Below are positions 1 through 7,104 of a stretch of DNA of 15,783 nucleotides, piece by piece. Origin of the DNA: Betaproteobacteria bacterium (GTDB taxonomy: Bacteria > Pseudomonadota > Gammaproteobacteria > Burkholderiales > SG8-41); the NCBI GenBank assembly GCA_028292065.1, contig JAQGNC010000155.1:1-15783 (forward strand), written 5' to 3'. The position numbers and the translations under genes were made by a program. Positions within the stretch are counted from its first letter, which is position 1, and every line of letters starts with the position of its first letter. The notes beneath the pieces were generated by a model. The model was not told where the DNA came from, did not search any database, and worked only from the letters and a program-made list of their open reading frames with translations.

Positions 1-20
1 GTTAGAGTTCCTGATCTTCC

Positions 21-47
21 TTTGCGTCCTTCGCGTCCTTCGCGTTA
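21..47. repeat. Short tandem repeat of a 9-base unit
   Basis: Three adjacent 9-base units are visible: TTTGCGTCC, TTCGCGTCC and TTCGCGTTA. On the minus strand they read as a GACGCGAAG-type repeat just downstream of the last gene of the array. The 63 bases between the window edge and that gene's stop hold nothing else I can identify. The repeat has no T-run and does not look like a terminator. Similar GACGCGAAG/GACGCAAAG runs are, from memory, common between genes in proteobacteria. Confidence 0.6.
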
Positions 48-63
48 AGGCTGTTGACCTTCC

Positions 64-1731
64 TCACTTCGACGTCGCTTCGTAAACCACTTTCCCGCCC
101 ACCATCGTCATGAGCGGCTTGATGTCCTTGATCTCGTCGGCGGGGACCGCGAGGTAGTCGCGGTCGAGCACGAGGAGGTCGGCGTATTTCCCCGGCTGCA
201 GCGATCCCAGATCGCCTTCGCGGAAAACGAAATACGCGTTGCTGCGGGTGTGCGCAATGAGGGCTTCCTCGCGCGTGATCGTCTGCTTGAGTACCTGTCG
301 GCCGCCGAGCATCTTCCCGGTGACCGCCCACCACAGGGTATAGAAAGGATTCGACGGCGTCACCGCGGTCGCGTCCGAGCCCAGGCCCCAGGGAATCGCA
401 CTGTCCTGCACGAGCTTCAGCGGCGGCATCTCGTACGCCTTGTCGCCGTAGACATTGTGAAACAGCACGCCCTGTATCGTCGGGCGGCTGTGCAGCTGGA
501 TCGCCATGCCGAGGCGGCGAAGGCGGTCGAGGTCCTGCGCTTCGAGCTGGTCGACGTGGGAGAAGGTCCAGCGAAAAGCTCTCACCGGAGTGGTTTTGTC
601 GATGTCTTCGATCGCGGCGAGGAAACTCTCGATCGAGCCGCGTAGCTGTGCGTGCACGTTGAGGTGCATGCGTTTGTCGGCCACTGCCTGCGCCACGCGC
701 CGCCACTGCGCCATCGCTTCGACGGATGGCTTCGTCTCTTTCACCAGCGTGCTGTCGTGCAGCGGGAAGTACAGGGTCTCGCCGTAACCGGTGTTGTCGA
801 ACCAGTCGTTGCCCTGGAAAGGCTTGAGCGCTTTGATGTTCGCCAGCGCCGCGTCGACCTGCGCGGGAGTCTCGGGCTCCTGCCACAGGTTGTAGAAGAT
901 CCGCACCGTCATCTCGCGTTTCGCGTCGAGCTCGCGCATCGGCTCGAAGTAGCGTGGGGTGAAACCGCGTCCGCCCATGTCCTGGTAAGTCGTGATGCCG
1001 AGCGCGTTCAGGTCGCGCATCATCACTCTCGCGTTCCCGACCATCCTCGTGTGCGCGACCTCGCCCAGCTTGCCGAGCGCGACGCGAACCGCGCCGCCGC
1101 CGTTCATGACGCCGGTCGCCTGCCCTGCCGCGTCGCGTTCGATGCGCCCGCCCGCCGGGTCTTTGGTTCCCGCGTCGACTCCGAGCGCCGCGAGCCCGCG
1201 CGTATTGGCATAGACGCGAAAGTAGATGAGCTGCAGCAGCACCGGGTTGTCAGGTGCGATTGCATCGAGCTCTTCGCGCGTGAAACCCGCCTGGCTGTCG
1301 GTGAACTGGTCGAGCGACCAGCCGCCGAGCACGAGTATCCATTCGCCCGGCTTTGCGCGCTTCGCCCGCGCCGCGATCATCTCGAGCGCCTGCTTACGCG
1401 ACGTGACGCCGTCCCAGCGCACTTCCTCGGGCCAGTATTCGACCGCGCGCATGAAGTGCGCGTGATTATCGATGAGGCCGGGGATGACCGTGCGTCCGCG
1501 CAGGTCGACCCGTCGCGTCGAAGGCCCGGCGAGCTTCTCGACGTCGGCGTTGCGTCCGACGCTGACCACGCGCTCGCCGCGGATCGCGATCGCCTGCGCG
1601 ATCGAGAAACGCTCGTCGACGGTGACGATCCTGCCGTTGTGAAGGATCAGGTCCGCGGGCGGCGCCGCGGCGTGCACCGCACTCGCGAGCAGCACGCAAA
1701 GACCGAGCAGCGCGGATCTCATCGTCGGCAT
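64..1731 (-). CDS. Secreted YtcJ-like amidohydrolase (amidohydrolase_3 family), copy 1
   Basis: The product is 555 residues, the usual size for YtcJ-type metal-dependent hydrolases of the amidohydrolase superfamily, which hydrolyse amide or related C-N bonds. The N-terminus (MPTMRSALLGLCVLLASAVHA) looks like a signal peptide cleaved near residue 21, so the enzyme probably works in the periplasm. A beta-sandwich start (LILHNGRIVTVDE) is followed by the HxH metal motif in GLIDNHAH (His90, His92). Other likely ligands are His360 (NVHAQ), His392 (FSHVDQ) and Asp453 (GSDAT). The C-terminus has the usual PGKYADLLVLDRD sandwich strand. The ATG at 1731 shares its A with the upstream gene's TGA (TGATG), implying coupled translation; a GTG one codon earlier is also possible. 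It is a clear tandem paralogue of the next gene. The substrate is unknown. Confidence 0.9.
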   Translation of the reverse strand: MPTMRSALLGLCVLLASAVHAAAPPADLILHNGRIVTVDERFSIAQAIAIRGERVVSVGRNADVEKLAGPSTRRVDLRGRTVIPGLIDNHAHFMRAVEYWPEEVRWDGVTSRKQALEMIAARAKRAKPGEWILVLGGWSLDQFTDSQAGFTREELDAIAPDNPVLLQLIYFRVYANTRGLAALGVDAGTKDPAGGRIERDAAGQATGVMNGGGAVRVALGKLGEVAHTRMVGNARVMMRDLNALGITTYQDMGGRGFTPRYFEPMRELDAKREMTVRIFYNLWQEPETPAQVDAALANIKALKPFQGNDWFDNTGYGETLYFPLHDSTLVKETKPSVEAMAQWRRVAQAVADKRMHLNVHAQLRGSIESFLAAIEDIDKTTPVRAFRWTFSHVDQLEAQDLDRLRRLGMAIQLHSRPTIQGVLFHNVYGDKAYEMPPLKLVQDSAIPWGLGSDATAVTPSNPFYTLWWAVTGKMLGGRQVLKQTITREEALIAHTRSNAYFVFREGDLGSLQPGKYADLLVLDRDYLAVPADEIKDIKPLMTMVGGKVVYEATSK

Positions 1732-3377
1732 CACCGCTCGAAAACAATCCTGCCGCCGACCATCGTCATCAGCGGCTTGATGTCTTTGATCTCGTCCGCG
1801 GGCACCGTGAGGTAATCACGATCGAGCACGAGCAGGTCGGCGTACTTGCCGGGCCTGATCGAGCCCAGGTTCGCTTCCTGGAAAACGATGTAGGCGTTGT
1901 TGCGCGTGTGCGCGATCAGCGCTTCCTCGCGCGTGATCGTCTGGCGGTTCACCTGCTTTCCGCCGATCATCTTTCCAGTGATCGCAAACGCGAGTGTGTA
2001 GAACGGGTTGGAAGTCGTGACCGCGGTCGCGTCCGAGCCGAGGCCCCACATGATTCCGCTGTCCTGCACCCGCCTGAAAGGCGGCATCTCCCACGCACGG
2101 TCGCCGTGGACCTGGTGCATCAGCGCGCCCTGGATCAGCGGCCGGCTGTGGATCTGCGCGGTCATGCCGAGCTTCTTCATGCGCTCGAGCTGCGAATCGT
2201 TCACCTGGTCGAGGTGGGACAACGACCAGCGCAGGCCCCTGAAAGGCGCGGCTTTGTTCACGCCCTCGTAGACGTCGAGGAACGCGTCGATCGCATCCGA
2301 CATTTCAACGTGCGAGTTGACGTACAGGCCCTGCTGCGCGAGCGCGACCAGGATGCGGCGCATCTGTGCGAGATCGTCGGGTTTGGTGTTAGTGACGAAG
2401 CTCAGGAGCTGTGTGGTCAGCGGCGCGTACACCGACTCGCCCCAGCCGACCTGGTTGAAATAATCGTTGCCGCGAAAAGGCTGCTGTAGCGGAATCTCCG
2501 CGAGCACTTTGTCGACTTCCGCAGGTGTCGCCGGCTGGCGGATCGTCGTCCAGAACGCGCGCACGTCGAGCTCGCCGCGGTCGGCGAGCTCGCGATAGGG
2601 TTCGTAATGCGCCGCGCCCATGCCGCGCCCGCCGGCGTCTAGCCACGCGGTGATCCCCATCGAGTTGAGCTCGCGCACCAGCGCTCGGGTCTGCGCGAGC
2701 CACGCCGCGCGATCGGGAAGCGGTATCTTCGCCGCGACGAAAGCGACGCCGCCCGCGCCGCTGACGACGCCGGTGAGAGTGCCTGCGGCGTCTTTCTCGA
2801 TCCTGCCGTTGCGCGGATCGGGCGTAGTCGCGTCGATCTGCGCCGCATTGAGCGCCGCGGTGTTGAGGTAGGTGTGACGGTAGATCGCCTGCAGCACCAC
2901 CGCGTTGTTCGGCGCGATCGCGTCGAGCTCCGCCAGCGGGAAGCCGCGCGGGTCGTCGGTGAACTGCTGTTCGGACCAGCCGCCGAGCGCGGCGATCCAC
3001 TCGCCGGGACGCGCGGCTTTCACGCGCTCGGCGAGCTTCTGCAACGCGAGCTTGCGCGAAGTCACGCCGTCGAAACGCAGCTCGGCGTGCTCGGCGGCGC
3101 GTATCCAGTGCGCGTGGTTGTCGATGAGGCCCGGGATGACCGTGCGCCCGCGCAGGTCGATGACCTTCGCGTTCGTGCCTGCGGCCTTGCGAACGTCCGC
3201 CGTCGTGCCCACCGCAACGATGCGCTGACCTTTGATCGCGACGGCCTGGGCGATCGCGAAGCGGTCGTCGACCGTGACGATCTTGCCGTTGATCAGCAGC
3301 AGGTCGGCGGGGTCGGCTGCGATGGCTGCGGATGCAGCGAGCAGCAGGGCGAGATTGAGAGCGAGGCGCGTCAGCAT
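1731..3377 (-). CDS. Secreted YtcJ-like amidohydrolase (amidohydrolase_3 family), copy 2
   Basis: The product is 548 residues and full length. A signal peptide is evident (MLTRLALNLALLLAASAAIA, cleavage near residue 20), so a periplasmic enzyme is expected. Metal-site residues visible are His88 and His90 (GLIDNHAH), His356 (VNSHVE), His388 (LSHLDQ) and Asp449 (GSDAT). Long stretches match copy 1, and the last 40 or so residues are nearly the same in both (YADLLVLDRDYL, then VPADEIKDIKPLMTMVGG). The pair therefore arose by tandem duplication. The mature N-terminal region and the region around residues 160-330 differ more, so substrate range may have diverged. The gene is separated from the dehydrogenase beta gene upstream by a 182-base gap with a large inverted repeat. 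The ribosome site is weak: GAGGA lies about 15 bases before the ATG. Confidence 0.9.
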   Translation of the reverse strand: MLTRLALNLALLLAASAAIAADPADLLLINGKIVTVDDRFAIAQAVAIKGQRIVAVGTTADVRKAAGTNAKVIDLRGRTVIPGLIDNHAHWIRAAEHAELRFDGVTSRKLALQKLAERVKAARPGEWIAALGGWSEQQFTDDPRGFPLAELDAIAPNNAVVLQAIYRHTYLNTAALNAAQIDATTPDPRNGRIEKDAAGTLTGVVSGAGGVAFVAAKIPLPDRAAWLAQTRALVRELNSMGITAWLDAGGRGMGAAHYEPYRELADRGELDVRAFWTTIRQPATPAEVDKVLAEIPLQQPFRGNDYFNQVGWGESVYAPLTTQLLSFVTNTKPDDLAQMRRILVALAQQGLYVNSHVEMSDAIDAFLDVYEGVNKAAPFRGLRWSLSHLDQVNDSQLERMKKLGMTAQIHSRPLIQGALMHQVHGDRAWEMPPFRRVQDSGIMWGLGSDATAVTTSNPFYTLAFAITGKMIGGKQVNRQTITREEALIAHTRNNAYIVFQEANLGSIRPGKYADLLVLDRDYLTVPADEIKDIKPLMTMVGGRIVFER

Positions 3378-3402
3378 AAGTATTCGGGGATGTCCTCAGT
3401 TG

Positions 3403-3551
3403 CCCCTCACCCTAACCCTCTCCCCACTATCGTGGGGCGAGGGAAACGTCTACCGACAACCGCCACCGCTCTGCGCCGGGAGCAGCACCACAGCCGTCGT
3501 CGGTAGACGTTTCCCTCTCCCCGTGCACGGGGAGAGGGTCAGGGTGAGGGG
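3403..3551. repeat. Large inverted repeat with nested hairpins
   Basis: The arms at 3403..3457 and 3499..3551 are inverted copies. The outer part CCCCTCACCCTAACCCTC pairs with its near-perfect complement ending at 3551. The inner part GGGAAACGTCTACCGAC pairs with GTCGGTAGACGTTTCCC. Each arm also has its own small hairpin, CCCCACTATCGTGGGG at 3422..3437 and CCCCGTGCACGGGG at 3519..3532. The 41-base centre is unpaired. It fills the gap between the E1 beta stop and amidohydrolase copy 2. It resembles dispersed proteobacterial intergenic palindromes. No T-run follows on either side, so it is not a typical rho-independent terminator, but it could stall or protect mRNA ends. Confidence 0.85.
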
Positions 3552-3559
3552 GAACCCAG

Positions 3560-4537
3560 CTAATCCATCTTCTCCCTGATTTCCCTCACGATCCGCTCGA
3601 CCGACGGGATCGTCGCGTCCTCGAGCTTGTCGGCCGAAGGCAGCGGGATGTGCGGGGTGGTGATGCGGATGATCGGCGCGTCGAGCGTCCAGAAGCATTC
3701 CTCGGCGGCGATCGATGCGATCTCGGCGCCCCAGCCGCACAGGCGCGGATTCTCTTCCACCGTGAACAGGCGCCCGGTCTTGCCGATCTCCGAGAGGATC
3801 GTCTGGGTGTCGAGCGGCACCAGCGAGCGCACGTCGACCACGGTGCACGAGATGCCGTGCTCTTTCTCGAGGATGGCGGCGGCGTCGAGCGATTTGTGGA
3901 CCATCGATGCGAGCGCGACGATCGTGCAGTCGCTGCCGTGGCGCAGCACCTTCGCTTTGCCGAGCTCGTCGACGTGCTCGCCGTCGGGCACTTCGCCTTT
4001 CATCGAATAAAGCGACTTCTGCTCGAAGAAAAGCACCGGATCGGGATCGCGTATCGCCGCCGCGAGAAGACCTTTGACGTCGGCGGGGAATGCGGGCGCG
4101 ATCACCTTGATTCCCGGAATCATCATCGCCCAGTTTTCCACCGCCTGGGAGTGCTGCGCGCCGAAGCGCGAGCCCGCGCCATTCGCGGTGCGGATGACGA
4201 GCGGCAGCGTGATCTGGCCGTTGGTCATGTAGCGCGTCTTCGCGATCTCGTTCGCGACGATGTCCCAGCACACCGCGAGGAAGTCGGAGAACATGATCTC
4301 GGCGATGGGCCGCAGCCCCGTCATCGCAGCGCCCATCGCGGCGCCGAGGATCGCCTGCTCCGAGATCGGCGTGTCGCGTACGCGCTTGGGCCCGAACTTT
4401 TCCAGCAGCCCCACCGTCGCCTTGAACACCCCGCCCGCGGCCGCGATGTCCTCGCCGAGGAATACGACGCGCTCGTCGCGCTCCATCTCCTGCGCGATTC
4501 CCGCCGCGACCGCGTCGCGATAGGTCAGTTCCGCCAT
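3560..4537 (-). CDS. Thiamine-diphosphate 2-oxoacid/acetoin-type dehydrogenase, E1 beta subunit
   Basis: The product is 325 residues, the normal size for E1 beta of pyruvate, branched-chain or acetoin dehydrogenases. With the alpha subunit it forms the heterotetramer that decarboxylates a 2-oxo acid (or cleaves acetoin) and passes the acyl group to an E2 lipoyl domain. Family landmarks are GEDIAAAGGVFKAT (28-41), TPISEQAILGAAMGAAMTG with the cofactor-activating Glu60, GAQHSQ (126-131), FTVEENPRLCGWGAEI (258-273) and the C-terminal PHIPLPSADKLED. The ATG at 4537 is chosen because GGGAG lies 7 bases upstream and because the open frame further upstream is only a shadow of the alpha gene. It overlaps the end of the alpha gene by 13 bases. 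No E2 or E3 gene is nearby. Confidence 0.93.
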   Translation of the reverse strand: MAELTYRDAVAAGIAQEMERDERVVFLGEDIAAAGGVFKATVGLLEKFGPKRVRDTPISEQAILGAAMGAAMTGLRPIAEIMFSDFLAVCWDIVANEIAKTRYMTNGQITLPLVIRTANGAGSRFGAQHSQAVENWAMMIPGIKVIAPAFPADVKGLLAAAIRDPDPVLFFEQKSLYSMKGEVPDGEHVDELGKAKVLRHGSDCTIVALASMVHKSLDAAAILEKEHGISCTVVDVRSLVPLDTQTILSEIGKTGRLFTVEENPRLCGWGAEIASIAAEECFWTLDAPIIRITTPHIPLPSADKLEDATIPSVERIVREIREKMD

Positions 4538-5550
4538 GCTGTGCTCCCGTCTGCCCACACGTCCCTGTCGATCGCGTCGAGCCCCGGTACCGGCGAGGCT
4601 TTCGCCGCTTCGGTCGCTTCGTTCACCTGTCTCATCGCTTCGGCTTCCATGTCTTTCAGTGTCGCTTCCGCAAACCCGAGCTCGAGGAGCCGGTTGCGAT
4701 ACATGTCGATCGGATCGCGCTGCAGCCATTTTTCGAGCTCGCCTTCGGGCCGATACTTGCCCGGATCGGCGCGCGAGTGGCCGCTGTGGCGATAGGTCAT
4801 CGCTTCGATGAGCGCCGGTCCGCCGCCTTTGCGCGCGCGTTCCATGTATTTCGCCGCGGTCTTGTAGACCTCGTCGGCGTCGTTGCCGTCGATCACGATC
4901 CTTTCGAGCCCGTAGGCCGACGCGCGGTCGGCCGCGGGATGCTCGACCGCAGTGACGTCGCGAATCGGCGTGTATTCCATGTACAGGTTGTTCTCGCACA
5001 CGAAGATCACCGGCAGCTTCCACACCGCCGACATGTTCAGCGCTTCGTGGAAAGCGCCGATGTTGGTCGTGCCGTCGCCGAAGAAGCACACCGCGACCTG
5101 TTCGGTCCCGCGGTATTGCGCGCTCCATGCCGCCCCGGCCGCGACCGGAAGGTGCGCGCCGATGATCGCGTAAGAACCCATGGCGCCTTTGCTCACATCG
5201 GTCAGGTGCATCGAGCCGCCTTTGCCGCCGAGGAGGCCGCATTCACGTCCCATCAGCTCCCCGAGCACGCCGGTCATCGACGCACCCCGCGCGAGCGTGT
5301 GCGCATGCCCGCGATAAGTGCAGAAGGTCCAGTCGTCGGGCCGCATCGCGACGCCGAACCCCGCGGCGATCGCCTCCTGCCCGAGCGACAGGTGACTCGT
5401 GCCCTTGATGAGGTTCTGCAGAAAAAGATCGTATGCGCGCTTCTCGCAGTAGCGCAGCTCGAGCTGCTGCCGATACAGCTCCATGCGGGTTTCCTGGCCG
5501 ATCTCGATCTCAGGCGAGGGGCTTCGTTTACGTTTCGCTGATGTATCCAA
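4525..5550 (-). CDS. Thiamine-diphosphate 2-oxoacid/acetoin-type dehydrogenase, E1 alpha subunit
   Basis: The product is 341 residues from a TTG at 5550, or 319 from an ATG at 5484. The cofactor motif is complete: GDG at 158-160 through CENN ending at 188. YRGHAHTLARG (79-89), GGKGGSMHL (108-116) and the loop TYRHSGHSRADPGKYRP are the usual E1 alpha substrate-channel and phosphorylation-loop elements. The protein pairs with the E1 beta subunit encoded just downstream. The TTG is preceded by AGAGGA at good spacing, and the ATG by AGGAAA at good spacing. The extra 22 residues are charged and unlike family N-termini, so the ATG at 5484 may be the true start. Upstream lies a 133-base gap built of octamer repeats. 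The acetoin/branched-chain group cannot be separated from pyruvate-type E1 by eye. Confidence 0.92.
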   Translation of the reverse strand: MDTSAKRKRSPSPEIEIGQETRMELYRQQLELRYCEKRAYDLFLQNLIKGTSHLSLGQEAIAAGFGVAMRPDDWTFCTYRGHAHTLARGASMTGVLGELMGRECGLLGGKGGSMHLTDVSKGAMGSYAIIGAHLPVAAGAAWSAQYRGTEQVAVCFFGDGTTNIGAFHEALNMSAVWKLPVIFVCENNLYMEYTPIRDVTAVEHPAADRASAYGLERIVIDGNDADEVYKTAAKYMERARKGGGPALIEAMTYRHSGHSRADPGKYRPEGELEKWLQRDPIDMYRNRLLELGFAEATLKDMEAEAMRQVNEATEAAKASPVPGLDAIDRDVWADGSTAWRN

Positions 5551-5569
5551 TGTCGTCCTCTTAATGCGA

Positions 5570-5680
5570 GGTGAACGGGTGAACGAGTGAACGAGTGAAC
5601 GGGTAAAACCGCGCGCCGCGCGCCACGTAAGCGCCGAGAGGCGTCACCCGTTCACCTGTTCACCTGTTCACCCGTTCACC
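5570..5680. repeat. Octamer repeat arrays facing each other (hairpin-forming)
   Basis: Four copies of the octamer GTGAACGR run from 5571 to 5602, and four inverted copies (YGTTCACC) run from 5649 to 5680. Aligned as arms (5570..5601 against 5649..5680) they match at 28 of 32 positions. The roughly 47-base loop contains a GCGCGCCGCGCGCC stretch. The element fills the space between the M24 gene stop and the E1 alpha start. The same octamer occurs again at 7049..7104. A stem this long could act as an RNA-processing or attenuation point between the two genes. Confidence 0.85.
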
Positions 5681-5683
5681 GAA

Positions 5684-7039
5684 TCAGTATTTATTTGCAA
5701 TGGGTAATTCCTGCGCCGGAAAAAGCGTGATGACCTTCGCCCCGTCGGGCGTGAGCACCACTTCCTCCTCGATGCGCGCGGCGGAGACGCCGTCGCTCGC
5801 CGGGCAGAAGGTCTCGACCGCGAAAACCATTCCTTCCTTGAGCTCGTACGGGTCCTTCAGCGAGTTCAACCTCGAGATGAGCGGCCGCTCGTGCAGGCCG
5901 AGTCCGAGGCCGTGGCAGAAGTTCAGGCCGAAAGCCGACATCTCGGTCTCAAAACCGATCTCGGTGCTTTTCGGGAACGCCTTCGCCACCTTGTCAGTCG
6001 AGACTCCCGGCTTGAGCATCGCAATCGCACCGTCCATCCACGCGCGCGCTTTTTTATAAGCGTCGTGCTGGGACTTGGTCGCCAGGCCCACGCTGAACGT
6101 GCGGTAGTAGCACGTGCGGTAACCCATGTAGGACTGGATGATGTCGAAATACGCCTGGTCGCCCGGACGGATCATGCGGTCGGTGAAGTTGTGCGGGTGA
6201 GGGCTGCAGCGCTCGCCCGCGATCGCGTTGATCGCCTCCACGCTGTCCGAGCCCATCTCGTACAGGCGCTTGGTCGCCATCGCGACGATCTCGTTCTCGC
6301 GCACGCCGGGTTTCAGCGCTTCGAAGATGTCCTGGTACACCCCGTCGCCCATCGCCGCCGCCATGTTGAGCAGCGTGATTTCGTCGTGGCTCTTGATCTC
6401 GCGCGCGTCGAGCATCACCTGCTGGCCGTCGCGCACTTCGATCCCGAGCTTTTGCAGCGCGAAAAGGAAAGGCGGCTCGACCACGTCGATGCCCAGAGGC
6501 ATGTCGGCCACCCCTTCCTGCACGAGCACGTCTTTCACTTCCTGCGCCATCTGCTCGAAGAGGCCGACTTTCGGTGAGACCGCGCCGCGCAATCCGGTGA
6601 GACCGGCGAGGCAGTGGTTCTTCGGCAGCCACGGCGCGTAGATCTTGTGGTGCCTCGCGGCCGAGCCGAAATCCCATACCCACGGCTCGCCGTTGCCGGT
6701 CAGCACGGTCCAGCGCGTGAGCTTGTCGCGCGCCCATTCGCCGATGACGGTGCTCGAGATGTAGCGGATGTTGTACTGGTCGAAGCACAGCAGCGCGCCC
6801 AAGCCCGACTTCGCGAGTGCGTTGCGGGTGCGCGCGAGGCGGTACTCGTGCAGCCGCCGGAAATCGACCCGTTCTTCGAAATCGACCTGCATGCGCCCGG
6901 GGGCCTGCAGCGGACGCTCCCACTGGTGGCGCGGGTTCGCAGGATCGTAGAGCACGTCGGGCGCTTCGGAGACGCGCATCGAAGGATCGAGGTCCGACGC
7001 TTTGATGTTCTTCGGTTCAAGTTTCTTCTTGCTTGCCAT
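5684..7039 (-). CDS. M24-fold (Xaa-Pro peptidase/creatinase/DddP-like) hydrolase with altered metal site
   Basis: The product is 451 residues without a signal peptide. An N-terminal creatinase-like domain (about 60-210; LLCFDQYNIRYISSTVIGEW) precedes the pita-bread catalytic domain (about 215-440). Canonical M24 ligands are Asp, Asp, His, Glu, Glu. Here Asp299 (AYFDII), His376 (FCHGLGLGLHE), Glu409 (FAVET) and Glu424 (RIEEE) are in place, but the second Asp of the GYxxDxTRTF motif is Cys310 (GYRTCYYRTF). The glycine two residues after Asp299 is also missing. His281 and His283 (PHPHNF) could bind substrate. The overall pattern reminds me of DddP-type lyases and creatinase relatives more than of ordinary aminopeptidase P, so the reaction may not be peptide hydrolysis. 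The ATG at 7039 has only a weak ribosome site, partly made of octamer-repeat sequence. Confidence 0.88.
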   Translation of the reverse strand: MASKKKLEPKNIKASDLDPSMRVSEAPDVLYDPANPRHQWERPLQAPGRMQVDFEERVDFRRLHEYRLARTRNALAKSGLGALLCFDQYNIRYISSTVIGEWARDKLTRWTVLTGNGEPWVWDFGSAARHHKIYAPWLPKNHCLAGLTGLRGAVSPKVGLFEQMAQEVKDVLVQEGVADMPLGIDVVEPPFLFALQKLGIEVRDGQQVMLDAREIKSHDEITLLNMAAAMGDGVYQDIFEALKPGVRENEIVAMATKRLYEMGSDSVEAINAIAGERCSPHPHNFTDRMIRPGDQAYFDIIQSYMGYRTCYYRTFSVGLATKSQHDAYKKARAWMDGAIAMLKPGVSTDKVAKAFPKSTEIGFETEMSAFGLNFCHGLGLGLHERPLISRLNSLKDPYELKEGMVFAVETFCPASDGVSAARIEEEVVLTPDGAKVITLFPAQELPIANKY

Positions 7040-7048
7040 GTCGTTACC

Positions 7049-7104
7049 CGTTCACTTGTTCACTCGTTCACTCGTTCACCCGTTCACCCGTTCACCCGTT
7101 CACC
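7049..7104. repeat. Tandem array of seven octamers (YGTTCACY)
   Basis: Seven perfectly phased 8-base units run head to tail, alternating CGTTCACT, TGTTCACT and CGTTCACC. This is the same family as at 5570..5680 but in one orientation only. The array fills the H1-M24 gap. It overlaps the last codon position of H1: the TGA stop at 7100..7102 lies inside the last repeat unit (GTGAAC on the minus strand). A degenerate eighth unit (CCGTTCAG) continues into the coding region. Array length could vary between strains by slippage. Confidence 0.88.

Noticed and set aside
1..63. Terminator for the end of the array
   Set aside because: Only a 9-base tandem repeat is present. There is no stem followed by a T-run within the window.
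652..1815. A 387-codon open frame on the plus strand
   Set aside because: It is antisense to amidohydrolase copy 1 and crosses into copy 2. It has no ribosome site and no domain.
4538..5242. Apparent long N-terminal extension of E1 beta (a possible alpha-beta fusion)
   Set aside because: The extension is an alternate-frame shadow of the E1 alpha gene. A good ribosome site and normal family length place the true beta start at 4537.
5684..7039. Naming the M24 gene as dddP or pepQ
   Set aside because: The resemblance to DddP/creatinase is only partial and the metal site is altered, so no gene symbol is justified.
7049..7104. Octamer array considered as a CRISPR or iteron array
   Set aside because: Units are contiguous 8-mers without spacers and no cas genes are nearby. 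There is no rep gene or AT-rich unwinding region to support iterons.
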